Part shown: positions 1 through 13,489 of the stretch, in pieces | Numbering within the stretch: the stretch's first letter is position 1 | Layout: each line of letters begins with the position of its first letter | DNA from: Pyxicephalus adspersus | Lineage: Eukaryota; Chordata; Amphibia; Anura; Pyxicephalidae | Direction of reading: 5' to 3' | Length of the DNA: 64,000 nucleotides | Assembly (NCBI RefSeq): GCF_032062135.1 | Contig: NC_092860.1 | Location: forward strand, 70,336,018 to 70,400,017 | The notes under the pieces: generated by a model | What the model was told of the DNA's origin: nothing | Database searches by the model: none | The model's input: the letters and a program-made list of their open reading frames with translations, nothing else | Program-made: the position numbers and the translations under genes

Positions 1-125
1 GGCAGGAATCCGGCCGGCAGATTCAGGATGCGAGTGTACGCGCGCACTCGAGCCCCGGACCGCGGTAATCCGCGATCGCTGGTCGCGCGTATTATCGCGC
101 TTCCCGCGATCGCGGATTTCAATGA
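1..125. repeat. CpG-rich palindromic repeat end
   Basis: CpG-dense with self-complementary words (CGCGATCGCGG, GCGATCGC) in an otherwise AT-rich area. It shares CGGTAATCC with the GC-rich ends of the TTAA MITEs at 10091 and 55548, so it may be the edge of a related element. Confidence 0.35.
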
Positions 126-2200
126 TGAATCAGGGGCATTGTCTTCAGCTTTCATACTGTTCTTCCCATAACTAGGACAGAGCAATACAATATCCCCCCT
201 GCGTATCTGCCTACCCCCTCCCTCATTTTCCTCTCTCCCTCTGTACGTTCACATTTTCAATTTTGGATCAAGACACATCAGCTTCAATACACATCAGCTG
301 CCTCCCCTCACCACAGCCAGCATGGGAGGGACAATGGCACAGCCAGTGGAAGGCCAGTCGAGGTGGGGAGCGCGTGCCCAAAGAGAGGGCTCTGAGTGCC
401 CCCTCTGGCACACGTGCCATAGGTGTGCCACTACGGGCCTATTGCATTTCTACCACATTCACTATGTTGACTGAATAACCTATTTCAATGTGGTAATGAA
501 GTCCCCAGTGAAGTCTTTTTATAGACATTCAAACAGGCACCTTTTTCAAATACTTATGTTACTCACTGCTCTATTGCCAGTGATAAGGAAGTCATATCGG
601 CCTCCTTGTAAAGTCCCAGCTGTTGTGATGGTTGAGGCACAGGTTTTGGAACACACATCAGGCCAGGATGATAAAGGTAGATTTCCATGGTTCATACAGT
701 AGCTCACCCTGGGCCTGAGAAACTGGGATTTTAAGAGGCCAATAGTGGACTAGCTTCTCAGCCCAAGTTCTCAACAAGGCTTTATAGGGTCCAGGGTGAA
801 AAATTGGTGTAATTAACCATGGAAGCTGGCCCATATTCTGTGTCAGTTGTTAAAGAAGACAAAAAGAAAGTTGTTACTCTCCAAGGTGTGGTTTTCTTTT
901 GGCTGTCTGGTATACATCATGACATGATCCTTGATAACCTGAGCGCACACTTTGATTCCCATGTTAGCATTACAGACTTTCAGTGATTTTAGGGGCCTGG
1001 ATAACAATCCATGGTCCCTAGAATACTAGTAAACCATCCCACTGGGAGAAAGACCATCTCTCCAATCCTGATCTGTCAATGGAAAGTACATGTATTCGGG
1101 AATGAGGTCCACAAGGGCACAGAGCATTATTAACCTGCATACATACCCTGGAAACTTTTGGTTGACTCAGACCACAAACTAATCCCATGTAGTGTGGAAA
1201 GATCTTGTGTTCAATAGGAAATGTACATTTCTTTTGCAGGTCTTTTACTAAAGACATTGTAGAAAATACACCAGGGTTTATATACATGCAATAATAACAT
1301 CTTACTCCAATCATCATGGAGTGTGATACTGCAGATAATGCTTGTCAAAGACCAGAAGTTTTGAGAGAATTGTTGAACCACTCTGTTCTATTAACATATT
1401 CCCATTCTTTGTATCAGGATGTTTGCATGGGTGTGAAAATGTCATATTCCATGTATAAAGGTTTAATTGTTTGCAAAACAGCAGGGTAGAAATGTTAAAA
1501 CAGCTTTCTAGGTGGAAGACAGAGTGTTAAAGCCCCCACCCACTGTTGGATGTATAGTAGATACCTTAGTAGTAGTAGCCTTATTTACCCAATTTTCACC
1601 CCAGTTGTACCCTCATTTCAAAACAATTGTCTGCATTGTCTTTTTCTTTCCTTCAGATATAGATTGATAGATATCAATACATATAGATAGATATATACAA
1701 TACATTGTAATGTTTATTAAAAACACTGCAGCTATATACAGGATCACATTATCACTCAATGTTTTCTGTTTATCTCCTCTGTTTGATGGTCCTGAACTTT
1801 TGCTTGACTAAATGTTTTTTTTAAATAAAGCTTAGTCTGGGTAACCGCAATATTTCAAAGCACTCCCGAGATAGACATCTGTGTTTAGACTTTGTGTTTA
1901 ATGTTACTATTTCAGCTCTATGTTGCACAGTTCTAATAACCCCCAATTTTTGTTCCAATTCTTTAGGTCTTCCTGTAAAAATTTTTGATTTTTCTACTGA
2001 CTGTGTTCAATAAAAGATTAGAACATCTGAGATAGTAGCTTTTAGTGAATACTCAACTTCTATGGACAAAATCACTATATGGTGATCTTCATGCTGACAA
2101 ATCACTAGAAAGGGCTTTCAACCATTGAAATCCATCAAGCTCAATTTTTACCACAGAAATCTCATTGAGCTTTTAATGATGCCATCTCAAGCACAGTCTA
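126..2200. other. No gene recognised
   Basis: Open frames here (for example minus strand 1018-1317) show no recognisable domain. GATA/TATA-type simple sequence lies near 1655-1705. Confidence 0.5.
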
Positions 2201-2371
2201 GCCTCCATACTTACGAGGGGGTGCTAAGAACTCCTGGCTTTCCCCCCTTTCAGATGAAATAGAAAAATGAGTGTGGGGGCATATGACAGCCTAATATCCT
2301 AGTATGTAACTCTGCAAATATCAGGACTTTGCAATTCTTAAAACTGTTTTTTCTTTTAGTGAGAAGCTGTG

Positions 2372-3075
2372 ATGGCAGAGGCACAAGCAAGTTTCACGTC
2401 GTTGGAGTTACGGGCCGTCATGAAGTTTTTGTTTTTCCAGGGAAGGTCAGCAAAGGACATTCACACTGAGATGTCACAAACACTGGGGGAGAAGTATCCT
2501 TCCTACAGCACTGTCATAACCTGGATAACCTGTTTCAAGACTGGGCATTTCACCTTTCAGCGAAGTGGGTGCCAAAATTTTTGAACAGTGATCAGAAGAA
2601 GGATCAAGTTGAGGCATCCAAAGCCGTTTTGGCCCATTTTGAAGCTTCACAGGACTTTTTGGCTAGGTTAGTGACTGAGGATGAAACCTGGCTCTACATC
2701 TATGATCCTGAAACCAGGGAACAGTCAAAGGAATGGCACCACAGCGGGTCCCCGCCGCCGAAGAAGTTCTGAACCCAGAAATCAGCCAAAAAAGTCATGG
2801 CGTCCCTTTTCTGGGACAAATACGGTTTTCTGTTGGTGGACTATCTACCTCAATGACTCTAGTATCACCCGACAGTATTATGCTAACCTTCTGGACCAGC
2901 TGAAGGAGGCAATTAGGACGAAATGCGGAGGAAAGTTGACCAAAGGGATCCTTTTTTTGCAGGACACTGCACCTGCGCACACGTCCAATGTTGTGGCTGC
3001 CAAATTGAACAGCCTGGGTTTCCAATTGGTTCACCATCCATATTCACCTGACCTGGCCCCTTCGGACTAATATCT
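2372..3075 (+). pseudogene. Mariner-type (Tc1/mariner) transposase pseudogene
   Basis: Cut-and-paste transposase remnant. The N-terminal HTH part (ELRAVMKFLFFQGRSAKDIH, then YSTVITWITCFKTGHF) is in one frame. A deletion and frameshift lead into VTEDETWLYIYDPE with the first catalytic Asp. A further shift leads to FLQDTAPAHTSN (second Asp) and HHPYSPDLAPSD (third Asp), spaced about 34 residues as in mariner DD34D enzymes. A stop directly follows PSD and the rest is lost. A possible 5' terminus (ACGAGGGGGTGCTAAG) lies near 2213 but I found no matching 3' terminus. Clearly inactive. Confidence 0.85.
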
Positions 3076-3079
3076 GTTC

Positions 3080-4990
3080 CCAATTCTGTTAAACACAGAT
3101 CTAAATAGGAATATTGACTGTTACTTAGTTTGAATGCTGTAGCAGACTTCAATTATGTTTTAAATAATAAAAGCCCCAAACAAGCTGTCTGACATATAAT
3201 GAAAATCATTGCAAATGCCTTTGTAAAGCCTGCTGTACATGTTGCTGTTCTCATACATGGAGTTGTGGGACATTTAGTCAGGCAAAGTAAACTGAACCAT
3301 CGTCAAGCTACCCTCTGTACCAACAGATAGAAAAAGTTTGGAACCTTTTGCGTAGCTTTACCTAAAATAGTAAAATATTTTATTAGTTAAGAAAAATCTG
3401 GTGTTTATCTACAAACTCAGTTAAGTACCAAAGAATTAAAACCTGTAAGGGGCATTTCAGAAAGCCACACCCCACATTTGCCAAAAGTTTGAACTTTAAA
3501 AACAAAATAGGGTTTAAAAGAGAGTCATTAAAATTATCAATATACAAATAGTAAAAATGCTACAACAATGTTTTATTCAACATTTGTAAAATAAACCTTT
3601 TAAAACAAAACCTCTGAATTCAAAATAGAGATCACAAATATTTCCAATTTTTTAGTTACACTTATAGACGCTTTGTATGTAACAGAACATCTAAAATTTA
3701 TCCAAATAAAATGGAGCCCCCTCAACCTCAAAGCAGTTGAGTCATACAACATGTCATTTATTCAAAATAGAGCACTAAAATAAAAAAAGTACTTAAAACA
3801 GGAGAAACTATATTTTCTATTCCTAAAACCCTAAAGTACTGTTGTGTAAAAAAACATCTTATTAATACATAATACCTAAACTGTTTTGTTCAAGGTATTT
3901 TTAACTAGGTAACTCTAATTGTTAAATATAAAAGTTTATATATGTTTTATATTAATGACATTTTTAAACATTTACCTAATAAAGGTATGCCAAACTAAAT
4001 GTTTAGGGTATTGGAGAAGACTGAAATCTTGAAAATCCTTTGTTCACATCTGTATACATGCTTTAGTTATTTAACTATCTTACCATGATTATCTGTTCAT
4101 GAATGCATTCTACAGCATTAGGTCATGTGAGTTAATAGGCACAAAAAGAAATATAGTCCGTAAGGTAATCTCCAGTATGTAGTTATTTTAGCTGTAGCAG
4201 AGGCGTAATATCTTTATTAAATGTTCTGGATTTTCTTCTTATCCCTTAAAGTGACAGCTTTACTTGATAAAGCTGCTAAGTCAGTAGCAGAATGTTACAT
4301 ATTAATCCCTCCTACTAAAGTCCCACCATTTTAGACTTTTGAATCACTTGGCTGAGCATGAGTTAACAAGCCTCACAGGGGGGGTCTGTGGATCTGTGAT
4401 CGGATTCATCACGTTAAAATATTAATGCAGAACAGCTTCATTCCACTAATTGGTAGTTAATTGGTTAAGATGCAGCTCTGTACCTGGTAGTATTTTAATG
4501 ACAGATTTAACCCTCGATCCTATTAGGATCAAAGCATCTCAATCTAAAAGGTGCTGTGTCAGCTACTCAGTGCATGGAATCACTTGGGGTTATACATATT
4601 TTATCTACAATCCATTCATACTGTAAGTGTATTTCATGGAAAGGTTCCACCAGGAAGCCATACATAAAAAATGAAAAAAGAAAAAAAGGAAAAAAAGTAT
4701 TCTTTAAATCAAAGCACCCGTACATACTAAACCATAGTAAATATTGATATATATTCTATAAATACTTTGCATGAATATTAAATATTTAATTGATATTCAG
4801 TTTTTGTAATTTTTTGATATGCTTGCATCTACATAGTTTTGCAATGCAACTCAATGTCCACATTGTCCAATAAAAAAGGTGTTGCTGTGGTTCTATATTA
4901 TACAGAGATCTATCATACAAAGAAGTAGTTGGGATGCAGCAAAAGGCATAGGTAAAATTTATTGGACATGTTTATCATAATGACCGTTAT
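3080..4990. other. AT-rich, no gene seen
   Basis: Many stops in all frames, A- and T-runs, and no repeat family recognised. Confidence 0.5.
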
Positions 4991-4995
4991 GTCCC

Positions 4996-5095
4996 AATAG
5001 GTCTGATTTATTAAAGCTTTCAAAGACTGGAGAAGATACGCTTTCATCAGTGAAGCTGGGTAAAGCAGAAAACCTGGAATGGATCTGGAGGGAAA
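4996..5095. repeat. Half copy of the CTGATTTATTAAAGC foldback MITE
   Basis: Contains GTCTGATTTATTAAAGC, ACTGGAGAAGATACGCTTTC and CAGTGAAGCTGGGT. Only one arm of the fuller element at 9608-9847 is present. Confidence 0.75.
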
Positions 5096-5526
5096 ATTAA
5101 CCACAAGCATAGTTATATTACATGAACTGTAATACTTAAAAAAATTAGACTATTACTATGATTGAAGTTTAGAGCACATACAGCTGTCCCAGATTCTACA
5201 GTAAATCCATTGGCAGTGTGTTGATTTGTCAGCAAAGTTATACCACTGAGCACTATTGTTCTCCTAAGTCCTTTCTAAAGACAATTCCTTTCCTCAAGCA
5301 ACCAACACCCTTTCTTAGCTGTCAATCAAGGTACCATACCACATATGACCAGCAGGTGTCGATATGGTAATGTGATTCGTACAGCAAAATCATACAGTAC
5401 ATTGCCTACAATTTAATACAGGATCTGGCCAAAAACCTAATTACAATAGCATGCCCCATGTGTCTTTGTTATATTAAAATGCACCTATACTTTATTATCT
5501 TAATCTGCTATCTTGTTTATTATTGC

Positions 5527-5566
<40 letters not shown>

Positions 5567-5606
5567 AATAATAATATTATTATTAATAATAATAATAATA
5601 ATAATA
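5527..5606. repeat. (ATT)n/(AAT)n microsatellite, self-complementary halves
   Basis: About 12 ATT units pass into AAT units, so the tract can fold on itself. The poly-Ile and poly-Asn frames here are artefacts of the repeat. Confidence 0.95.
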
Positions 5607-5699
5607 GGATTTATTATTCTACACCAATACTTCTTCATAATAATCTTCTCCCAAACTTTGTTATAATAATTATTATATTCTGCCCCCATGCTTAATATT

Positions 5700-6520
5700 A
5701 ATCTGCACCTATACTTCATTATAGTCAAGTGGCATGTGAAATATTTAGTATACCCTTACAACTTCCATGGGATTTAGGAGAGTAAGGAGCAGCCAGGTGG
5801 TGCTAACCAAATGCATTTGCTTAACTGATTAGCAGCAAATGTGACCATGGAGGCTGCAACCTGGTAGTTGCCCGCAGTGTAACATCCTCACTTCTAGAGG
5901 ACGTTACGTGCACATCTCTGCCAACTGGGATGGTGACACAGAGCATCCACTATCCTGCCCTGAGGCACTGTGGAAGATAAAATTACTGTAGGTATGACAA
6001 CAATTTTCCTATTTTTGGCCCTCCTCCTGCCAGGCCACCACTGGGAAGTAACAAGCAAATTAAAATGGGAGGGCAAAGAATAAATACTGTTACCTTTGTA
6101 ATGCTGCTGAAAGGGAAACATTAATCATTAGGTAGAGCAGATTGCAAAATCGAGGAGCCAAAATGAGATGCTGAAGCTACGTGCAATTTGTAATGTCTTA
6201 TTAATGTATTGGACGATTTCCAGCTGGCTGCTTCACATATGGTCTCTGTAGACACATTAACGTTGGAAGCCCAAGAAGTTGCCACTCATCTTCTTGCGCT
6301 CCGACCTCTTCTGGTGGAGCCAAGTCCAATAAACCATAAACCTACCTAATTGTTTCTGATATCCAATAAAAATCACTCTTGCTAAAGCCACCTGACCTCT
6401 TCTTTGGGCATTTGGATAAACAAACAGATTGCCCACTGTTCGGAATCCCTTAGTTCTTTTTATCTTTTTATCCAGCTTACTGCAATCGAACTCCTCTTTC
6501 TGAAATTCCATGCACAAGGA
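5700..6520. other. No gene recognised
   Basis: Short open frames only, with no domain similarity seen. It borders the 5' truncated CR1 copy. Confidence 0.4.
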
Positions 6521-8105
6521 ATTTAATGCAACAAGATGATGTCTCTGGGTTGGTAACTGGGGATAAAGAAAAGGCAGATTTACTAAACACTTTTTTTAAC
6601 TCTGTGTACACAAAGGAAAATGGCAGAGCTCAAGTCCAAATTCATAATAGCAATGTCACTGCCTTTAATGAGTCACAACGGCTCAGAATTGATATGATTG
6701 AGAAACAGCTGGGAAAAATTAAGGTTGACAAAGCACCAAGACCTGATGGATTACATCCATGTGTCCTCAAAGAACTGAGCTCAGTTTTTTCAAAGCCATT
6801 ATGTCTAATTTTTAGAGACTCACTGGCAAGGTACTGATGGATTGGCGTAAGGCCAATGTCATTCCTATCTTCAAAAAGGGAGCAAAGTCATTACCAGGTA
6901 ACTACAGATCAGGTAGTTTAAAGTCCATAGTTGGAAAGGTCTTAGAGAGTTTGATAAAGAACCACATTGAGGAGTTTCTGCTAGAAAATAATATTATAAG
7001 TGATAGTCAGCATAGCTTCAGGAAAGACCGAAGTTGTCAAACAAATTTACTCTCTTTTTATGAGGACGTAAGTAAACAAGTAGACAGTGGAATATCAGTT
7101 GATATAGTGTACTTGGACTTTGCTAAAGCATTTGAAACTATACCCCACAGACGGGTAATATGCAAGTTAGGGTCGATAGGTTTAGAAAAGTCAATCTGTA
7201 AATGGATAGAGAACTGGCTTAAAGACTGCATCCAGAGAGTTGTAATTAATAATTTGTACTCTGAATGGTCCAAGGTTGTTAGTGGTGTATCTCAGGGTTC
7301 AGTGTTGGGACCTTTACTGTTTAACATCTTTATAAATGAAATGCATGCTTTATACTGTCTTAGGGGGAATACATTTGGGGGGGTCAGAAATGGCAAAGGA
7401 ACTGGGGGTTCTGGTAGATCAAAGACCCAATAACAACATGCAATGCCAAGCTGGAATATCTAAAGCTAGTAAAAAAGCTAAAATGCTACTAAAAAAGCTA
7501 AAAGCTACTAAACTAAGAAAAGGAATGGAGGAGCTCAGCTATGAGGAGAAATTAGCTAAACTGAATCTATTCTCCCCTGAGAAGGGACGTTTAAGGGGGG
7601 ATATGATCACGCTGTATATCACGCTGCATATAGAAAACTCTCTTCCCCAATATTAACTTTGAGATCATTACAAAGAACAAGAGGGCACTCTTTGTGTCTG
7701 GAGGAAAAGAAGTTTAAGCTCCTGATAAGGAAGGAATTCTTCACTGTAAGGTCTGAGAAAATGTGGAATAGGCTCCCTCAGGAAGTAGTTTCAGCAACTA
7801 CTATAGATTGCTTTAGGAAAAAGCTGAATGTTTTTCTAGAAGCACAGAATATAACTGGGTAATAAGGATTTAAAGTAAAAATAACAGTGACTGTTGAGCC
7901 AGAGAACATCCGATTGCCTCATGGAATCAGGAAGGAATTTTTTTTTCCCTGTTGAATCAAATTGTACCAGGGTTTTTTTTTTGCCTTCCTCTGGACCAAC
8001 TATGTCTTATAGGGTTTTATATCTGGGATATGTTTATTTCCCTAGTGGTTAAACTTGATAGACTTATGTCTTTTTTCAACCTAACCTACTATGTAACTAT
8101 GGAAG
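6520..8105 (+). mobile_element. CR1-type LINE, 5' truncated, internal deletion
   Basis: Non-LTR retrotransposon ORF2 remnant. Reverse transcriptase blocks are visible: [43 protein letters not shown], the catalytic block YLDFAKAFETIPH and SGVSQGSVLGPLLFNIFINE. The frame is then disrupted near 7350 and the FADD catalytic block is missing, so sequence is deleted there. The CR1 C-terminus follows ([30 protein letters not shown]). The 3' UTR ends in CTTATGTCTTTTTTCAACC and CTATGTAACTATG. Several frameshifts; inactive. Confidence 0.9.
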
Positions 8106-8109
8106 AACC

Positions 8110-9600
8110 ACCTCCAAATTCAAATAAAAAATGGATGAGACTTTAGAAAGAAATTACTAAGAAATAATGCAGTGCGGTTCATTATTGGGGAAAGCTTGCA
8201 GCTCTGAAATGTGCCTCGCTGATGAAAACTGTTGTTTTGTTGTACTTGAGGATCTTCACTTTTCTCTGTCTGAGAATGTACGCAAACACTCTCAAGCCTT
8301 GCCATGTCGCCATCAGCTCCAATAGATTGGACTGTGTTGATGGTGGGTTTGCAATGGGCTCCCCAGCCCTGGGAGTCAGGATTATACATGGTTCCTGAGC
8401 TAGGGAATACCTTGGGACTAGATCTGACTCGTCGTCCCCGACAACAGATCTTTCCAAACAGTCCCTGGAAGAACAATCCTCTGACTCAAGGAGAAATAGG
8501 ATGAGTAATAATACAAAAATAACCAATAACATATTGCTTAACAAAGCAAAAGGATGACATAATGACTAAAAAAGGAGAAAAACACCTATTCAGAAAAAAA
8601 CATGATAAATGAGATCACAAGAAGGATTGAAAGGCAAATACATAATTGAGGCCCCGCAAGCTTTCAGTGTAAAAAACCACTGGAAGCCTTTTTCTGGGGT
8701 TCTGATGTCCAGTGTGCTGGAGCATGCGGAAATCGGTAGACAAGTCCCATAGGGATAGGGACTATCACATGCAAATAAAGCTGATGATAAGGTGGATAGA
8801 TATAAGGCTTCCTTAATTTGATCCAGAAAAGAAGGTGTTTCATTGCCTTTTTATGGAGATTTCTGTCTTTGTTTTGGATTTGTTTTGTCTTTGTGTTCAA
8901 TAGCTTGTGTATATAAAAAGCTTTCATTTATGTTAGTTTATTTGCAATCAATTCCTTATGTTTATTTACTGTATTTTTTCCTAATGTAATATTTTGGATC
9001 TATGGGTCCTTTGTTGATTTACTCTAACTATGAATCGCCTTCTCCCATACATCATTTGCTTCCATATATATATACTTCCCTATATACACGTAATTTCCAT
9101 GTGTACAGATATTTATCTCACTTTTTTAAAAAAAAAAAACAATTTGCTGGTCTGTGTGGGGAACTTTTCATTTGCCAACAGTCCTCTCTCCCCTGCACTT
9201 GATGCCTTGATCAGTAATAGCAACCAATTACTCACTGCTGAAAAAAGACCAATTAGAACGTCTTTTGTTTATTAAGTTATTTAATGAGATGTGTATATGT
9301 GCCAAATTTTAATTTATTTACTTGATATTTTTGTTACTTCATGTCCAGACCTCCAGAAAATAATTCCTGAAGATGCAGCCTAGTTCTGCAAAATGTGTTG
9401 AATGAGCTGTTGGCTCATCAAGCCATCAATAGAGGTGGACTTTCATATTAAGTGCCATGTTTATGAAAAGCACTGTTTGGATACTTTTATCAATGTGCAT
9501 TTGAATATGCTTTTATTATGTTTCTTAATATTTATGGATTTTATGTAATACAATGTTTTTGGAAAATACCTTGAAAGTCCCACTGTTGTGAACGGGATTG
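8110..9600. other. No gene; diffuse repeat remnants
   Basis: Overlapping short frames on both strands without domains. The words CCTGAAGATGCAGCC and TGCAAAATGTGTTGAATG near 9365-9405 resemble the 3' end of frog Penelope-like elements (compare 25285 and 61486). Confidence 0.35.
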
Positions 9601-9607
9601 TTCTTTT

Positions 9608-9847
9608 GGCCCTGATTTATTAAAGCTCTCCAAGGCTGGAGAGAATACACTTTCACCAGTGAAGCTGGGTGATCCAACAAACCTGGGATGGATCTGATCC
9701 AGGATTCAAAGCATTTGCTAGCAAATAGCAAATGACATGAAAAGCAAATGACAATGAAGAAATTCATTCCAGGTTTGCTTGATCACCTAGCTTGACTGGT
9801 GAAAGTGTATCCTCCCCAGCCTTGGAGAGCTTTAATAAATGAGGCCC
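9608..9847. mobile_element. Foldback MITE (GGCCCTGATTTATTAAAGC family), complete copy
   Basis: About 240 bp with long inverted arms. The left arm GGCCCTGATTTATTAAAGC ... GGAGAGAATACACTTTCACC is mirrored on the right by GAAAGTGTATCCTCCCCAGC ... TTTAATAAATGAGGCCC. The centre repeats CAAATAGCAAATGAC-like words. Non-coding and non-autonomous. Further copies lie at 4996, 38165, 44578 and 60686. Confidence 0.88.
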
Positions 9848-10090
9848 ATTTTGTTTTCTAGATATTCCATGTGAAACTGCTTAATCTGAACAAATGAGTT
9901 TAGGTTTCTAGGATCTAAGATTTTACGGAAAGCTACCGATACTTTATGTGCTAAAAATAGAAAGTAATAGAAACCTGTAAACCATTCTTCCACTGGAACA
10001 GGCATCACAGCCTGTTTTAGTACAATTCCATCCCCTATTTAATGTACAGCTCTGTGTAATATGTTGGCGCTATATAATCCTGTTTATTAA

Positions 10091-10500
10091 GCCCCTAGCG
10101 GTATTCCTGAGTGTGACTCGAGATGTGAATTTACCATGCAAAAAGTTGTAATCTAATCACACTCGGGGTCGCTAAAAACATTAAAAAAAACACTTACCTT
10201 GTTCTGTTGGTGTCCCCTGGCATCCTGCTGGTCCCTGCAGGTCTTTGGGACACGTCTTCTTCCTCTGATCTCCAGCTGGCAACTTCAGAGACCGGGGTTT
10301 CCCAGTGACGTCAGTGCATGTGTTGGTGCGGGCAGGAGGAGCGGTGGTAAATTCAAATAATTTTGTGTTGGATTCAATACAAAATAGTTGTATTGAGTCC
10401 AAAGGAAATCTTTATATAATATATATAATATATATTATTTTTTTACATTTTTTTAACATATTTTTGTGTTTTTTTAATTTTTAAATTCAATTTATTAAAT
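10091..10500. mobile_element. TTAA-flanked MITE (CCCTAGCGG family), 3' truncated
   Basis: TTAA at 10087-10090 precedes GCCCCTAGCGGTATTCC, then GAGTGTGACTCGAG and the CpG-containing inner block. The AT-rich inner part with ATTCAATACAAAATAG follows. No far terminus is seen; the AT-rich end fades near 10500. Confidence 0.7.
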
Positions 10501-10789
10501 ATTGGACATATTTTGATGAGTTATGCCTAAAAATTATAGGCCAACAATGTAAAATAAATTTCTATGCAAATCAATTTAAGTTTTTTGCGTGGAAATACAG
10601 ACAGAATTAGAATGCTGGGTGGGGGGGGGGGATGGTAAATAATAAAATAATAATAATTCCTAAACAAAGTTAAAAGGGCCTCCTGCTCTTTATTTCCACT
10701 GGTAGTAAGATCTGTAGAAACCAGGACCTTGGTGGTCTGCAGTAAACACTATTTGGTAACCTGTGTAAACAATCAAAATTACCTTACAG

Positions 10790-11100
10790 CCTGTCTCAGG
10801 ACGGTATGGTGGACCCTCTGACAGGTTGGGACCAAAGCGGAATACAGGAGCGTGAGGTAGATGCATAGACAGACGGAACTAAAGGTTAGAGCAGGAGGCA
10901 AACAGGAGTAGTCAGATGGAGACGGGGTCAGTACAAGGAAAAGTCATGGTCAGGAACAGGGAAAGCAGACAGGAACCTGGAAGCAGAGACACTTCATTTC
11001 ATTCATAGGGGAGTTTGTGTAGCAAATGGAGATTGTGTGACCAGCAGGTACTTCCTGGGCATGCCCAGCGTCACAATGTTTTCCCTGCAGACTTGGCTGT
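10790..11100. repeat. Purine-rich interspersed repeat, unclassified
   Basis: GC- and purine-richer than its surroundings (CAGGAACAGGGAAAGCAGAC, CTGGGCATGCCCAG). It shares style and words with the LTR-like insertion at 28828-29537, but I cannot define its ends. Confidence 0.4.
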
Positions 11101-13480
11101 CTGCCCCACCTTCAAATTGAAGATTCCTGCTGCTGATGTCTGGGCAGTCTGCCACACGGGCAGATGATTCATAAACTTTACCCCTTCCGGGGTCATAAAA
11201 ATGATCTCAAAAGAACCAGTTAGCAAAGCAAATTACTGCTGCCTTCCCCTTTGAGGGATTAACACGGATCTTCCACCGGTTACCCGCTGAATGCCTTTTT
11301 TTAGTGGGCTCCCAAATAATACTTTAAAAGGAATGCAACACAAAACTTGCTTTGAAGTAGAATCTGCTCCACTATTTCTGAGCCAATGGGCTCTCCTGGC
11401 TGTTACCATGAATCCCATTGTTGTTGCTGAAAGCCTTATCAATTAATTAGATGTTTATAAACTAAAACTAAAAAACTCTAAAAATTCTGTTCCTTGTCTT
11501 ACCTGGTCCAAGGATGACATAATTGAAGCTTTGTCTCATCCGTTGCTTTACTAATTTACTCAGGAGTATAGTGCTCTAGAAACTGATGTTAGGGCAAAGA
11601 GCAGCTACCCAAGCCAGCAGCCGAATAGATCTTCTTTAGGTCTATATCTAATCATCGATCCATAGGTTTCTTAAATGCCACAGAATTCTCCATGGGCGGG
11701 ACAACGTCTCATGCCAATCTTTGAAGGACCAGATCCAATGACGGGTAAGCATCCCAAATTTCTGTATCTCTAGAGTTCAAAGGGTACAGGGTTTTTGCAA
11801 ATCTATTCTGCAAGGCACATTACGTTTAGGAATCTGCCACTCCTCTTTAAATAGTTGTTTAACTTCACCGATAAAGGGAAAAGTTTAGAGCTTTGATACC
11901 TCCTGAAAGTCTAATTGACTTGGAGCAACCAAATGTAAACGCACATGAACCTGGCTGGCCCTCATCTAAATTAGACACCTCTGAGTCTTGAGAGTATTCC
12001 AGATGCTATGATACCTCCTGAAAGTCAGAAGAAACTTAGAAAAGTAGGACCAACACATTTGCAAATGTCCTCATCCTTTCGGCATTAGCTTGGTCTATGT
12101 ATTGATTCAATTCCTTAGACCCATCCTCCTTACCTAAACATGCTTCTTTAAAGTAAAGTGTACACAAAAGCTTAGATAGTAAAGCTTTTACACCACAAGC
12201 CCAATATGCACCACCTACAAGTCGATCCAACATCATATCTCCCCTTGGGGAGGGCGATCTTCTCCTAAAGGAAAAATCCTGTGGAGAGCTTCTTCTTGTC
12301 CCATGACCTCTTTTGAATTAAGAGCAGACGGGGCTGGGAGATAAATGTCTAGATTTTCAGCTTCTTCCTAGGGCTTTTATCCCTGTAAATAATAATACCA
12401 TCTTTTTCCAGAAAAGCAAACCAATTTCATTACTTACCTAAATACAATGAACCCTACCTACCTTTGTCTTGATGACTGTGTCTGAGGAACAGGGGTGGGG
12501 GATCTGGTAGCTGAACAGACAAAAGGAAAACCAAAACCTTTTTAGATGGTGTATAAATAAAACCCACAAAAGAAAAAACAAGACACACTTGTCCGGAAAT
12601 AAAATCTACTTCCACTGACTGCACAATTGCCATGACACACTGAATACAAACGTTACAGTGACTAAACCTGCAGCATTAACAAAGAAGCCTTCCTGGTGAA
12701 GCACTAACAACAGACCCTGGTAAATATGATATGATATGATAATGTCTGCAGAGGATGCAGCCAGATGAATGATGTCATAACTGACAGTTTTTTTAATCCT
12801 GCACCCGCCAGAACAAGACCTTTCCGTCACCTAGCAATCGTGCTGCAGGGAAGCCATGCTCCACCTCCTTGCCAACAGAGATACAAGGCTGGCAAACTGA
12901 GGGAATGAAGAACCAGCCCTACTACTGGCAGCCTGACACTACACTGGCCACTGCAAATGCCCCGTAGGTTCACGCAAAAGCCATAAAAGTAATGGGACAC
13001 CAATATCTCTGACAGCTGGTGATGAGCAGAAATGAGCCTACCTATACTGAACTAAAACGTCCGGGCTCATAACAGCCCCTCATGACCACTTAGGACTGTT
13101 TAAGTCCTTGATGAGGAAGAAAGTTTTCAACTGGTTTTACCACTCCTACTAGGATTTCCAAAAAGAGAGCCTGAACCAGGGGGATGATAGGGAGCAAAGG
13201 TCCTGGAGTAAGGACAAAAGAAGAGCAGGAGGGAAAGGGAGGGGGTGTCCTTTTTAACAACTTGGGTATGTGGTCCTGGGAAGTCAAAAGTTGCAAGGTT
13301 GACCAATAGTGCACTGGCAGCAGGAGTGCCAGGAAAGTAAGTTCATAAATGGAGAACATTCAAGGCAGTTGCCATCAGCAGAAATCAGCCCCCAGACTAT
13401 TCAATGCAAAAAAAAAAATTTTTGCAAATTGCAAAAAAAACAAATAACAAAAGCTAAATTAGAATCTACAGGTTTCAGTT
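11100..13480. other. Unclassified, probably degraded repeats
   Basis: Minus-strand frames (11233-11442, 12036-12236) read like decayed coding sequence, and the phrase GATACCTCCTGAAAGTC occurs twice (11897 and 12009). I recognise no protein family. Confidence 0.35.
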
Positions 13481-13489
13481 AGCCTCTTT

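Noticed and set aside
2795..3152. Minus-strand frames over the mariner region
   Set aside because: Shadows of the plus-strand transposase pseudogene.
5495..5728. Poly-Asn and poly-Ile frames on both strands
   Set aside because: Translation of an ATT/AAT microsatellite.
12036..12236. Minus-strand frame MMLDRLVGGAYWACG
   Set aside because: Reads like decayed element coding sequence but I cannot assign a family, so it is not called a gene.
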